From assembly GCA_016711605.1 (NCBI GenBank), contig JADJSS010000002.1, positions 124,001 to 188,000 on the forward strand: 64,000 nucleotides of DNA, given 5' to 3'. Under the pieces are notes generated by a model. It worked only from the letters and a program-made list of their open reading frames with translations. It was not told the origin of the DNA and did not search any database. Below, one piece after another: positions 18,696 to 28,822 of this stretch; the first letter of the stretch is position 1, and every line of letters begins with the position of its first letter. The position numbers were made by a program, and so were the translations under genes. The stretch is from Saprospirales bacterium. GTDB taxonomy: Bacteria > Bacteroidota > Bacteroidia > Chitinophagales > JADIYW01.

Positions 18696-18703
18696 AATTT
18701 TTG

Positions 18704-18784
18704 TATCACAGAGTTACACAGAGATTATCACAAAGAACACAGAGAATCTGTGTATCTCTGTGCCACTTAGTGTTCTCTGTGATA
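18704..18784. repeat. Palindromic spacer with CACAGAGA-type nine-base words (class 9)
   Basis: Left arm reads CACAGAGTTA-CACAGAGAT, TATCACAAAGAA-CACAGAG. The right arm, read on the other strand, is CACAGAGAA-CACTAAGTGG-CACAGAGATA-CACAG. The outer ends are TATCACAGAG and CTCTGTGATA, perfectly complementary. It fills the gap between gmhB and the nucleotidyltransferase gene. Confidence 0.8.
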
Positions 18785-18790
18785 ATTAAT

Positions 18791-19447
18791 TCATTTAAAA
18801 TATTTTTGTGCTTTTTCGTAATCTTCCGGAATTCCAATATCTATAAAATAAGAGTCGAAAATAATTCCTTGAAAATGCAAACATAAAACGTGTTTCTCCA
18901 AAATATCATTTTCAAAAGAAAATTTAGTTGCAGTTTTTATTTTATCAAATAAGCTCTTTTTTAAATAATAAACACCACCATTAATAATACCACTTTCGCA
19001 TTGTTTTTTTTCATTAAAAGAAATTATTCTGTTTGCAGAATTCAACTCAACGGTTCCATATCTATCAAAATTTTTCATTGGTTTTAATGCAATAAAAAGA
19101 TCAGATTTTTCATTTTTTAATTTAGATAAATCAACATCAAAAAAAGTATCACCATTTAAAACAAACGCATCATCATCCACAAAACTAAAAGCATGTTTAA
19201 TGGCGCCACCGGTTCCAAGTGGTTCGGTCTCAATGGCATATTTTATAGCTATTCCAAGGTAATTATCTTGAAAATAATCTTGAATAATTTCATGTTTATA
19301 ACCAACCGAAAGAATTACGTTTTCAATTTTCTGTTTTTGTAAAGACTGAAAAATATAATGTAAAAAAGGTTTACCATTAATGTTTGCCATCGGCTTTGGC
19401 AAATCTTTCACCACAGCACTTAATCGCGTACCGAAACCACCTGCCAA
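18791..19447 (-). CDS. Sugar-phosphate nucleotidyltransferase (HddC-like), 5' end uncertain
   Basis: A Rossmann-type nucleotidyltransferase with the signature LAGGFGTRL, the Lys of DLPKPMANINGKPFL, and FVLNGDTFFDVDL (metal-binding Asp). It resembles D-glycero-alpha-D-manno-heptose 1-phosphate guanylyltransferase (HddC) and related enzymes, and lies between gmhB and gmhA, supporting a heptose-nucleotide role. The start is odd. Family members begin a few residues before LAGG with a buried strand. Upstream in frame are codons for N-S-T-P-V-I-I, then TAA, with no ATG; the first usable codon is TTG 19447. Heptamer repeats end 13 bases upstream, so the natural start may have been lost or overwritten. 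Confidence 0.78.
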   Translation of the reverse strand: MAGGFGTRLSAVVKDLPKPMANINGKPFLHYIFQSLQKQKIENVILSVGYKHEIIQDYFQDNYLGIAIKYAIETEPLGTGGAIKHAFSFVDDDAFVLNGDTFFDVDLSKLKNEKSDLFIALKPMKNFDRYGTVELNSANRIISFNEKKQCESGIINGGVYYLKKSLFDKIKTATKFSFENDILEKHVLCLHFQGIIFDSYFIDIGIPEDYEKAQKYFK

Positions 19448-19460
19448 AATTATAACTGGT

Positions 19461-19498
19461 GTTGAATTTTATGAATGTTGAGTGTTGAATGTTGAATT
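19461..19498. repeat. Heptamer tandem tract (class 7, copy E, one arm only)
   Basis: GTTGAATTTTAT-GAATGTT-GAGTGTT-GAATGTT-GAAT repeats a degenerate GAATGTT word with period 7. Unlike the other copies, no complementary arm is visible. It abuts the damaged 5' end of the nucleotidyltransferase gene. Confidence 0.6.
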
Positions 19499-19533
19499 TT
19501 TTTAGTTTAAATGTAAGGTTTCCATGATAAATT

Positions 19534-19883
19534 AATCTTCCTTTTTATCTTTTATAATTTTCATTTTCAACGGATTTATATTTTCTAAAATTTCTGTTTC
19601 TTTAAAAACATGATTCTTGTCAACTGCATATAAGTATTGCCCTGAAATTACTTTGAATGATTTTGTATCTGCGGTCTATTTGACAGATTCCTCTTGTTGC
19701 CTATAATAATATGCATATTTTTTATCTTTGCAACCCAACCACCAGTGTCATGTAAAGTCTAAATCTTGGGTAAATAACCATTAAAAGGAAATTTTCAAAA
19801 GCCTTGCTTGTTTTTGTAAAAATCCTTTCAATGGCTCCTAAAGTATTCCAATTGAAAACATGAGCAGTATCTAAAGTATAGAT
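19534..19883 (-). pseudogene. Decayed coding fragment, possible DKNYY-type protein remnant
   Basis: On the minus strand the frame ending TAA near 19534 reads ADTKSFKVISGQYLYAVDKN, HVFKETEILENI, upstream of which, across an in-frame TAG, is WWLGCKDKKYAYYYRQQEES, and further TGA stops and frame changes follow. The tyrosine-rich KDKKYAYYY and AVDKNHVF phrases resemble the DKNYY family of exported repeat proteins. No start is visible. It lies in the 436-bp gap between gmhA and the HddC-like gene; apart from the heptamer tract, I see nothing else here. Confidence 0.38.
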
Positions 19884-20477
19884 TCATAAGGATTTACAAC
19901 TCATCCTAAAATATTTTTCTTCCACTAACTGGCAAATAATATGTCCAACCAATATATGGCATTCCTGAATTCGTGGTGTATCTGTTGATGGAACATTGAT
20001 TAAAAAATCTGCATATTCTTTTAGTTTTCCACCATCAGCACCAGTAAACGCAATCACTTTCATTTCTTTTGCTTTTGCAGTTTTTGCAGCTTCTACAATA
20101 TTTGCTGAATTTCCAGATGTCGATAATGCAATTAAAACATCGCCTTTTTTGCCTTTCGCTTTTACCAACCTGGAATACACTTCGTTAAAACTATAATCAT
20201 TCGCAACTGCAGTTAAATAAGATGTATTCACATGCAATGCTTCTGCATTCAGTGGTTCTCTGTCTTTGTAAAATCTTCCTGAAAATTCGGCAGCCAAATG
20301 TTGTGCATCAGCAGCAGAACCACCGTTACCACACAATAAAACAGTACCGTTATTTTTAAAACAATCTACAATAGCATCGGTTATTTTCTCCATCGTATTC
20401 AAAATAACGGCGTCTTGCAAAACCTGTTGTTTTACTGAAATAGACGATGATATTATTTCTTTTATTTTATTTTGCAT
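19884..20477 (-). CDS. gmhA: Phosphoheptose isomerase (SIS domain)
   Basis: A 197-residue enzyme converting sedoheptulose 7-phosphate to D-glycero-D-manno-heptose 7-phosphate, the first step to heptose nucleotides. The SIS-domain substrate loop LLCGNGGSAADAQHLAAEF is intact, as are ALSTSGNSANIVEA and the C-terminal helix IQECHILVGHIICQLVEEKY with its catalytic Glu/His pair. I prefer ATG 20477 (MQNKIKEII); an in-frame ATG at 20495 would add six residues. The C-terminus runs eight residues past the usual KYF end (RMSCKSL), consistent with rearrangement of the downstream sequence. Confidence 0.92.
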   Translation of the reverse strand: MQNKIKEIISSSISVKQQVLQDAVILNTMEKITDAIVDCFKNNGTVLLCGNGGSAADAQHLAAEFSGRFYKDREPLNAEALHVNTSYLTAVANDYSFNEVYSRLVKAKGKKGDVLIALSTSGNSANIVEAAKTAKAKEMKVIAFTGADGGKLKEYADFLINVPSTDTPRIQECHILVGHIICQLVEEKYFRMSCKSL

Positions 20478-20525
20478 CTTTGTAAAGATAAGCATTTCAG
20501 AAAAATATTTTAATACAGTTTAAAA

Positions 20526-21179
20526 ATGGGAATTATTGAACTCGATATCGACGCTAAAATCATCTTAATAAAATCAACTATTATAACGTATGGCAATTCG
20601 GCAACGTATGAATTAACGCAGCAAATTTGCGATGAAATTGAAAACATGTGGAACGAACCAAACGGAGTTGTTGAAATTAACAACACCAATTATACGGTTC
20701 GATTTATGATTGATGCACAATACAATAGTTTAATTGCACCAGAAACCATTTTGCAAAATGAAAATCCAAAAAATAATTACATACGCATTGAAGCATTTTC
20801 TAAAATAAACATTTCGTTTGTTGATGGAATTGGCAGCAACACTGGTTATTTTTTAACGGATAATTTATACCTTAATTCAACATCATCAGCGCACGAATAT
20901 GGACACACGCTTGGTTTGGTGCATCCAGCCGAATTAAATATTATTGGCAAAGGAAGGCCAAGCATTATGTATCCACGCGGCACGTTGGTAAATCCAGAAT
21001 TTCAATACGATGTAAATGCATTACCAGCACAAAATGGCGGCACTTTATATCCAATTCATCGTCGCGTAATGCAAATTGATATCGATAATCTTCAACTAAA
21101 AAATAAAATTGAAAACGACATTTTTGTAATTGGAAAATTCAGTAATAAATTCCACGAAGCACACATTAAAGAAGCATAA
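20526..21179 (+). CDS. Small metzincin-like zinc metallopeptidase, no export signal
   Basis: A 217-residue protein with the extended zinc site HEYGHTLGLVH (His123, Glu124, His127, Gly130, His133) that defines metzincins, and a candidate Met-turn SIMYP (Met148) 15 residues after the third His. The N-terminal 110 residues alternate strands and helices, as in the upper half of matrixin-like domains. There is no signal peptide, pro-peptide cysteine switch or sorting domain, which is unusual because most metzincins are exported. The C-terminal part contains PIHRRVMQIDIDNL and a basic tail. It is divergent from gmhA (48 bp). It could be an intracellular protease, or an effector secreted without a classical signal. 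The precise family is not recognised. Confidence 0.72.
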   Translation: MGIIELDIDAKIILIKSTIITYGNSATYELTQQICDEIENMWNEPNGVVEINNTNYTVRFMIDAQYNSLIAPETILQNENPKNNYIRIEAFSKINISFVDGIGSNTGYFLTDNLYLNSTSSAHEYGHTLGLVHPAELNIIGKGRPSIMYPRGTLVNPEFQYDVNALPAQNGGTLYPIHRRVMQIDIDNLQLKNKIENDIFVIGKFSNKFHEAHIKEA

Positions 21180-21288
21180 AACAAGCATTTCCACGAACGT
21201 GTAAACTTTAACAATTTTTTATATCAATTTTTATTTATGTTTATCCGGTTTTAGGACTGATTTTTGATTACTTTTTAGAAAGACAATA

Positions 21289-24206
21289 ATGAACATTTTC
21301 CAACGCAATATATACTTACTCTATTTTTTATTTTTTATTTCGATAAATACGAAAGCTGAAATTCCACCTTTTCTCCAAAATCCAAATAACAATTGGGTAG
21401 ATTCCATCATCAAAAACATGACTTTGGATGAAAAGATTGGACAACTTTTTATGGTAGCTGCTTATTCAAATAAAGATGAAACCAGCTATCAAAACGTCGA
21501 TAAATACATCAAAGAATATAAAGTTGGTGGTTTGATTTTTTTTCAAGGAACACCACAAAAACAAGCAGAACTCACGAACCGTTATCAGGCAGAAAGCAAA
21601 GTGCCTTTGTGGATCGGCTTTGATGGAGAATGGGGCTTGGGTATGCGCTTAGATAATACGATTTCTTATCCAAGATCACTGACATTAGGTGCCATCGACA
21701 ATCCGCAATTGATTTATGATATGGGAAAAGAGTTTGCGCGACAAATGAAACGCATCGGCATTCATATCAATTTTGCACCTGATATTGACGTGAACATCAA
21801 TCCAAATAATCCAGTGATTAACGATCGCTCTTTTGGTGATAATAAATTTAATGTAGTGCGCAAAAGTTATTTTTTATATGAAAGGCATGCAGGATAATTT
21901 TTGATGGCGTGCGGCAAACATTTTCCTGGACATGGCGACACCGAAACGGATTCACACAAAGACATGCCTGTTTTAAACCAAACAAAAGAAAGATTAGAAG
22001 CAATAGAATTATATCCATTTTCACAATTGATTCGATATGGTGTAAGCAGCATGATGGTAGCACATATGAATGTATTAGCATTAGATGGTGCGCCAAATTT
22101 TCCTTCTACTTTGTCACCAAAATTGTGCAAAATAAATTAATCGATGAAATGAAATTCCAAGGATTAATTTTTACGGATGCGTTGAATATGAAAGGTATTC
22201 AAAAGTATTATCCGTCTGGTGTGGCAGAAGTAATGGCTATTCAAGCAGGTTGCGATGTGTTATTGTTTCCTGATGATGTAGACAAAGCTATAGCTGGTGT
22301 TCGTTGTGCTGTGCTTCAAGATTCTATTATTTCTGAAGAAGTGATAAACCAAAAAGTTCGAAAAATTTTATTGGCAAAATATTGGGTTGGTTTAAATAAA
22401 TATCAACCAATAAAAACAGAAGGAATTGATGCAGATATTAACAGCGAACAGGCAAAATTCTTAAAATATAAATTAGTAGAAAATGCGATTACAGTGGTGA
22501 AAGATTCTGATTTAATTGTTCCAATTTTAAATTTGCAAAAACGCATTGCGCATGTTGGAATTGGTAGTAGCAAAGCAACCGTTTTTCTTCTACACTAGAT
22601 AAATATACACAAATCGACCATTTTTTTATTCCAAAAGATGAGAGCTTAGCAACGTTTAATACAACATTAGCTAAATTAAAATCGTATCATTTAGTGATTG
22701 TTGATGTGCAGGATATGAGTCGATTTGCTGCGAAAAATTTTGGTATTACTGAAAACTCGAAAACGTTTTTATATCAACTCAACAAACAAAACAAAACCAT
22801 TCTTACGGTGTTTGGTACACCTTATAGTTTAAAATATTTTCAGGATTTTAAAAACGTAATTGTTGGTTATAACGAAGAAGAAGAAGCCGAATCTATAACT
22901 GCACAAATTATTTTTGGTGCGCGTGGTGCCGATGGATTTTTGCCTGTTACGGTTGGTAAATTTCACTATGGTGACGGTGTTTGTACTAACTCAAATATGC
23001 GTTTAAAATATGGCAGACCGATTGAAGTAAATATGAACTCAAAAACATTGAGTAAAATAGATGCGATTGTTCAGAAATCTATTGATGACAGAATTTTTCC
23101 AGGTTGCCAGATTTTAGTGGCAAAAGATGGAAATGTGATTTATGAAAAAGCATTTGGCTATCATACATATGCAACAGATTTGCCAACGAAAACAACCGAT
23201 TTATTTGATATTGCATCGGTAACTAAAGTAACGGCCACCTTGCCAATGATTATGAAAATGCAGGAACAAGGCAAAATTGATGTCAATAAAAAACTCGGCG
23301 ATTGTTTTACTTATCCTGAAAATTCTAATAAAAAAGATATTGTAATAAAAGAGATGCTGTGCCATCAAGCTGGCTTGCCTGCATGGATTCCGTTTTATAA
23401 AAATTCGCTGGATTCATTAGGAAATCCTGATACTTTGTGGTATTCTAAAAAACAAGATTCTGTTTTTTGTGTAAAAATTTTAGATAGTTTATTTTTGAAG
23501 AAATCATTTCAGGATTCTGTTTGGAACATGATTTATAATTGCGGTTTATCACCAGTGAAAGATTATAAATACAGCGATTTAGGTTATTATTTATTGAAAC
23601 AAATCATTGAAAAAACATACAAAGATTCGTTACAAAATATCACACGTAAATATTTGTATGCACCACTTGGCATGAATTATACGCTGTACAATCCGAAATG
23701 GAATGGCTGGAATGTAAACAATATTATGCCTACAGAAATTGAAAAGAATTTCCGTAAATCGTTGTTGATTGGAACCGTGCACGATCAAGGTGCGGCGCTA
23801 CTTGGTGGTGTTGCTGGTCACGCAGGCGTATTTAGCACAGCTAATGATTTAGCAAAATATTTTCAGTTGTTGTTGAATGATGGAACATACGGTGGTTATC
23901 GTTATTATCAAGCATCAACGATTACCAATTTTACATCGAAACAATTTGCAGGAAATCGCAGAGCAATTGGATTTGATAAGCCAACACCAATTGGACAAGA
24001 TGGACCGACGTGCGATGCTGCTTCATCTCAATCGTTTGGACATACCGGTTTTACAGGCACGATGGCGTGGGCCGATCCTAAGAAATGGCTTAGTTTATAT
24101 TTTCTTATCGAACAGAGTGTATCCAAGTGCTGATGTAAATACTTTATCTAAACAAAATATCAGACAGAAGATTCAACAGGTGATTTATGATGCTATTGAG
24201 AAATAG
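21289..24206 (+). CDS. GH3 beta-N-acetylhexosaminidase fused to class C beta-lactamase-like domain, five apparent frameshifts
   Basis: One gene of about 970 codons that appears as four pieces. The N-half is a GH3 (NagZ-type) domain with KHFPGHGDTETDSH (catalytic His loop) and GLIFTDALNMKG (nucleophile Asp). The C-half is a serine beta-lactamase/esterase-like domain with SVTK in DIASVTKVTATL, YSD in YKYSDLGYY and HTG in GHTGFTGTM. This fusion is a known Bacteroidota architecture, exported (signal peptide LLYFLFFISINTKA) and probably acting on cell-wall fragments. Single-base changes at T6 21870-21875, T5 21898-21902, A4 22119-22122, T5 22582-22586 and A3 24083-24085 restore one frame ending YDAIEK. 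All are in base runs, so sequence error is likely, though true decay is possible. Confidence 0.85.
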
Positions 24207-24217
24207 ATCGAAAATTA

Positions 24218-24277
24218 AACGCAGATTTTTATAAATGATAAGATTTCATCTTCAGTGAAAATCCGTGTAATCTGTGA
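24218..24277. repeat. Palindromic spacer, CACAGATTA/CACGGATTT words (class 9)
   Basis: Left arm AACGCAGATTTTTATAAATG; right arm on the other strand CACAGATTA-CACGGATTTT-CACTGAAG. It lies between the 3' ends of the GH3 fusion gene and the convergent CBS gene and may also act in transcription termination. Confidence 0.6.
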
Positions 24278-24302
24278 GAAATAGAGTTTAGAATGAAGCT
24301 GA

Positions 24303-24959
24303 TTACACTTCCAAATACCTCATCAAACTATCATATCGGTCTTGTAGTTGATATTCAAAAACGGATTGATGGTAAACCGCTATTACGTTGTAGTTGTAGC
24401 GTTCAAAAGATGCTTGTATTTCTTTTAAATCTACTTTATTTATTTTGATAGAAACGCGTAATGAATTGTTGGGTTGCGTTGATAACATGGTTTGCAAGAT
24501 CATGGCGTTGTTAGATTCTACAATGCGCGAAATTTCGGTGAGTGAATAGTTTTTTGCTTCTACTTCTAATAATAGAATGCCTCCACTTGCTGATAGTGCT
24601 GACTTTGCGGTAAATTGTTCTAAAATTTTTTGTGGCGAAGTAATTCCGATATAATTATTTTCGCTGGTCACTACTGCTACTGCATAGGAATTTATATCGT
24701 TGCACTTTTTTAAGACATCAAATAAGTGTGTTTCTTCAGAAATTTTTTCTGATTTTGCAAATTCAATTATTGCATTAATGGTGAGTTCATCATCCATTTC
24801 AAGTAAATTATTTTCGGAAACAGTTGCTACGTATTGTTCATCATTTACTACAGCCAAATGGTCTGTTTTATATTCATGCATCAAATCCAACACAAAATGA
24901 ATTTTATCTTCTAAACGAATAAAAGGAATGGATGTTTCTATGCAATCTTGTGCGAACAC
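24303..24959 (-). CDS. CBS-domain pair protein with ACT-like C-terminus
   Basis: A 218-residue cytosolic protein. Residues about 1-120 hold two CBS motifs (FVLDLMHEYKTDHLAVVND and FDVLKKCNDINSYAVAVV, each followed by a short strand-helix), which together form a Bateman module that usually senses adenine nucleotides. Residues about 140-215 look like an ACT-type regulatory fold (GGILLLEVEAKNYSLTEISR). This order is seen in AcuB-like proteins. No enzyme domain is present, so it is probably a regulatory protein with an unknown partner. Upstream, 24960-25120 shows no feature I can name. Confidence 0.8.
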   Translation of the reverse strand: MFAQDCIETSIPFIRLEDKIHFVLDLMHEYKTDHLAVVNDEQYVATVSENNLLEMDDELTINAIIEFAKSEKISEETHLFDVLKKCNDINSYAVAVVTSENNYIGITSPQKILEQFTAKSALSASGGILLLEVEAKNYSLTEISRIVESNNAMILQTMLSTQPNNSLRVSIKINKVDLKEIQASFERYNYNVIAVYHQSVFEYQLQDRYDSLMRYLEV

Positions 24960-25120
24960 GGCTTTCTATTTTTGTAAATGTATAAAATAATTATAAACTA
25001 TGCATGAAAATTATAATCACTTAACAAACTGAATTAACTAAAGTTGTTAAAATTGATGGTTTTAAAAAATTATATTGCGCAATTAGTAACAAAAACTAAC
25101 ATAAATTAGTTTTAAAAATC

Positions 25121-25262
25121 AACCACTTAAGGCACTAAAGAAACTTAAGGTTTAATAGAAGACAACAAAAATAAGTGAATAAGAAAGCTTAGTTTTCTTC
25201 TGAAATTATACTAGACAATTTCCTTTGATTTTTTTAGTTTCTTCTGTACCTTATGTGCTTAA
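25121..25262. repeat. Palindromic spacer with nine-base words (class 9)
   Basis: Left arm AACCACTTAAGG-CACTAAAGAA-ACTTAAGG. On the other strand the right arm reads TTAAGCACATAAGG-TACAGAAGAA-ACTAAAAAAA. The inner AAGAAAGCTTAGTTTTCTT matches the centre of the copy at 11937-12039. It lies between a DUF5686 gene and the CBS gene, both on the minus strand, in an otherwise featureless gap of 307 bp. Confidence 0.65.
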
Positions 25263-25266
25263 AAAA

Positions 25267-27741
25267 TTAAAAATTAAACTGCAAACCCAATGTCATCAGC
25301 CATTTTGGAGCCAATGGATTGTCGCGGTGCGTAACGCGCCACATCACATCATAGCGTAATATTTTTAAGATATTTTCTATTCCAAAACCAACTTCAATAT
25401 AAGGTATTTTACCTAATGGACGAATAAACGAATTGTTCATGGCGTTTATTTCTTTATTGGCATTGCTTACGTTGCCCCAAACTCCGCGCGTATGAATTAC
25501 TTCTCGTAGTTTTAGTTTTCGAATACCAGGAATTCTATTTAAAAAGAAACCGTCAAAATGGTGTGAAAAATTCCACTGAATATATTGATCACTGTAAAAT
25601 TCGTAATCATTCATCATGTTGAATGCAGTATTGCTGTAAATATAAGTTTGATTTCCATCGTGTACTTCAGAAAGCAAAAAAGGAACTTTGCCAAATACTT
25701 TTCCTGCTTGAAAACGCATCTCAAAACGACCGATAGTATTGACAGGAATTATGTCTGAAAATGCAACCGTAATTTTTTGGTAATTGTATTGGCTGCCTAA
25801 AAATCCTTTAATACCAAAAGCACATTCCAACTGAAGAACAGGAATGCTGCCACTATTTAATGAACTTCTAAAAAGCGAATTTTTATCTAAATATTTTTCA
25901 CCAAAAGCCCAACGCGATTTGAATACTAGCTCTGTTTCATTTAGTTTAGCTAGTGTATCAATGCGATTTTCTTTGTTTTTATAAAGATGGAAAAATGGAA
26001 TTAATCCTTGTTGTAAACGGCGATTTTGCAACGTAAAACCCATGCTCATTCCTTGTTTGTATTCAATAGAATAACCAATTTTGGCTTCGTCCATATATAA
26101 CAAACGGACTGGTGGTTTTCGACGCGTAATAGCGATGTTTAAAAAATTATCAGTTGATAATAAATCATTGGTTCTGGTAATTTTTACCACGTCATGTGTG
26201 TAGGAAAGATTGATGATTTGTCGTGGTTTTTTATAAATCAGAAACTCTGCATATGTACCACCTTTAAATCTTTTATCTTTTAAACCATACGCTAAATAAC
26301 CACCAAACTGTGTCCAATTTGCAAACTTACTAGACGTTTGAATACCTAACCTAAAGCGCCAACCTTCTAACCTATTATTGCTGATAACGTTTAAAATGGG
26401 TCCTAATTCAACAGGACCAATTCTGTAATAACCAGTCAAAACGGTGTGTAAAATTTCGCCGTAGGTTTTGTATGCAGGAATTTTTTTTATGGTATCAATT
26501 AGATGATAAATTGCAGCTTCGTTTTTACTGAGTTTAATAAACCGCGACGAGTCCCAAAATTGCTGATCTTTTTTGATTGCTTCATCATCTACTACTAAAT
26601 TTTCTTTTAATTTAGCGATTACAGAATCATTATAGTATTGATTAATTCTAAAATTTTTATAGACTGCGTTTTTACGCGTAATAACGGCTGGTTTTTTTGG
26701 AATGGTGCAAACTCAATTAAGAAATGATCGTTTGTTAGCATCCAAAATTGCTTGTCTACAAAATTAAATTCCTGATTAAGTTCAATACGTTTTATAAAAT
26801 TAATATTCACATGCGGCGCCATTCGCAATTGTATGTCTTTTATTGCAAAATTATTTTCAGAAACAATCATACTTCCAAAAAAAGTGAAATCGCCTTTTGT
26901 TTTAGGTTCAAACATCATTTTGTAATGCACCGAATTATCGATAATCATGGTGTCTATTACTTTGTATCTATAAAACGATTTGCACGAATTGGCAATTGGA
27001 CTGATGAATTGTTTTTCCATGATTTTATAGGCATTATCATAAATATCTATATCATCGTATGTAGAACTCAAAAATTCGGTTAAACTTCCATCATTTACAC
27101 CAGAAACTTTTTGAGCAATTACTACTTCGCGTTTCTTATTGAGTTTTGTGGTGTAATAAAAATCAGAAATGGTTTCTGAAAGTAACAATGGTAAAAAGGG
27201 TTCGTCTTCGCTGGTACTATCTATATTGTTAAAAATAAATTTAAATGGCTTTAGCACTTTTCTATCCATAAATTTATCTGATAAATGATGAACATCTAAC
27301 TCAACTTTATTATATGCTTCGTAGCTATAATTTGCTAAATGTTTTTTGTCATTTTTATCCTTATTTTCTAAAATCTTTCGAATTAAATAATCTTCCAATG
27401 ACTCTTTACTAGCAAGAATCACTGCTTCTGCCAACACATTCTCAGATGGTTTTAAATAAAAATTTATTTTTTGTTTGGATTGTTTTTTAATAGGCAATGT
27501 TTGTTCTTCATACCCTAAAAATGCAGCTGAAATGGAATCAAAATCTGCATTCAGTTTTAATTGAAAATAACCTGTATCATCAGACGTAGTTCCTAGAGTA
27601 GAACCGTTTACATAAACATTTGCATAACCAATTGGTTGTTTTGTTGTAGCGTCATAAACAATACCATCTATAAAAGTTTGTCCTTTTAGAGAGAAAAATT
27701 TAGCAGCAAAAAAATAGTAAATATGATTTTGAAAATTGCAT
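25267..27741 (-). CDS. DUF5686 outer-membrane protein with carboxypeptidase-regulatory-like domain, two apparent frameshifts
   Basis: A Bacteroidota envelope protein of about 823 residues. After ATG 27741 there is a signal-like MQFSKSYLLFF, then a carboxypeptidase D regulatory-like domain (GIVYDATTKQPIGYANVYV, GTTSDDTGYFQLKL), then the conserved DUF5686 body and a C-terminal barrel-like region ending MTLGLQFNF, a typical outer-membrane end. The sequence appears as two separate frames (25267-26439 and 26619-27497). They join through FAPFQKKPAVITRKNAVYKN if one base is added to the A8-like run at 26692-26698 (T7 on plus). The signal peptide joins the rest if one base is removed from the run at 27708-27714. 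The family's function is unknown; some members are paired with surface transport. Confidence 0.83.
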
Positions 27742-27864
27742 TCGTTCTACTATTTTTTACCTTGTGTGTCTTATTCTTTTATCAGAATTATTGTTCATAG
27801 TTGGTTTTGATTTTGCTAAGTTAAGAAATACTTAAATACAATTACCAAAAAAAGTATATAAAAC

Positions 27865-28641
27865 ATGGATACAATTGAGTTAGTTTCGTATAATGTAAAT
27901 GGAATTCGTTCAGCGATTTCAAAAGGATTGATTGATTGGATTCAACAAACGAATTACGATATTTATTTATTCCAGGAAATAAAGGCAAACGAAGCTGATA
28001 TTCCGAAAGAATTATTTGAAGCGATTGGCTATGAATGTCATTTTTTTTCTGCACAAAAAAAAGGGTATAGTGGTGTTGGTGTAGTTACAAAAATGAAGCC
28101 ACAAAATGTAGTGCGTGGTATGCAAATTCCAAAACACGATGGCGAAGGCAGATTAATTCGTTTTGATATTGGTGATATTACATTTATCAATTCATATTTT
28201 CCATCAGGTAGCAGTGGTGAAGAGCGACAAAGTGTGAAAATGGAATATTTGGATGATTATTTTAACTATATACATGAATTAAAAAAAGAAAAAAAGAAAA
28301 TCATTATTTCCGGTGATTATAATATTTGCCACGAAGCGATTGATATTCACGACCCAAAAGGCAACAAAGATAGTTCCGGTTTTTTGCCAGAAGAACGCGC
28401 CTGGATGACGAAGTATTTTGATAGCGGTTTTATTGACACATTTCGTCATTTTCACAAAGAAGAAAAAGCGCAATATTCGTGGTGGAGTTTTAGAGCGAAT
28501 GCGCGCAACAACAACAAAGGTTGGCGCATCGATTACCATGTGGCAACAAAAGAATTGGAAGAACAACTACTCGATGCGCAAATTTTTATGGATGTAAAAC
28601 ACAGCGATCATTGTCCGATTTATTTGAAGATAAAAGTGTAG
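27865..28641 (+). CDS. xth: Exodeoxyribonuclease III
   Basis: A 258-residue endonuclease/exonuclease/phosphatase-fold enzyme that cuts abasic sites and degrades DNA from 3' ends during base excision repair. The conserved motifs are all visible: LVSYNVNGIRSA at the N-terminus, the metal-binding Glu in YLFQEIKANEAD, ISGDYNICHEAIDIHDP, GWRIDYHV and the catalytic HSDHCPIYLKI at the end. The length fits the bacterial ExoIII family. It is divergent from the DUF5686 gene (123-bp gap). Confidence 0.95.
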   Translation: MDTIELVSYNVNGIRSAISKGLIDWIQQTNYDIYLFQEIKANEADIPKELFEAIGYECHFFSAQKKGYSGVGVVTKMKPQNVVRGMQIPKHDGEGRLIRFDIGDITFINSYFPSGSSGEERQSVKMEYLDDYFNYIHELKKEKKKIIISGDYNICHEAIDIHDPKGNKDSSGFLPEERAWMTKYFDSGFIDTFRHFHKEEKAQYSWWSFRANARNNNKGWRIDYHVATKELEEQLLDAQIFMDVKHSDHCPIYLKIKV

Positions 28642-28642
28642 C

Positions 28643-28692
28643 AAACTTTAGAAAAGTTCTGTAGAAATGGATTCTAAATTTTTCTAAACTTT
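28643..28692. repeat. Short palindrome, family AACTTTTCTAAAGTT (diverged copy)
   Basis: AAACTTTAGAAAAGTT at the left and AATTTTTCTAAACTTT at the right are near-complementary with a 20-base centre. It begins at the xth stop codon and may serve as its terminator. Related copies are at 10338 and 40451. Confidence 0.55.
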
Positions 28693-28822
28693 GGTTTATC
28701 CGTTTTTCTGTCATCAATTCATTTTGTATTTCATTTTTTTGCCATCTTGTCAGAAAAATATCAATGGTATAGCTTTTGAATATTGCAATTAAAATAAATA
28801 AACTCTTAAAATCTAAATAGCT

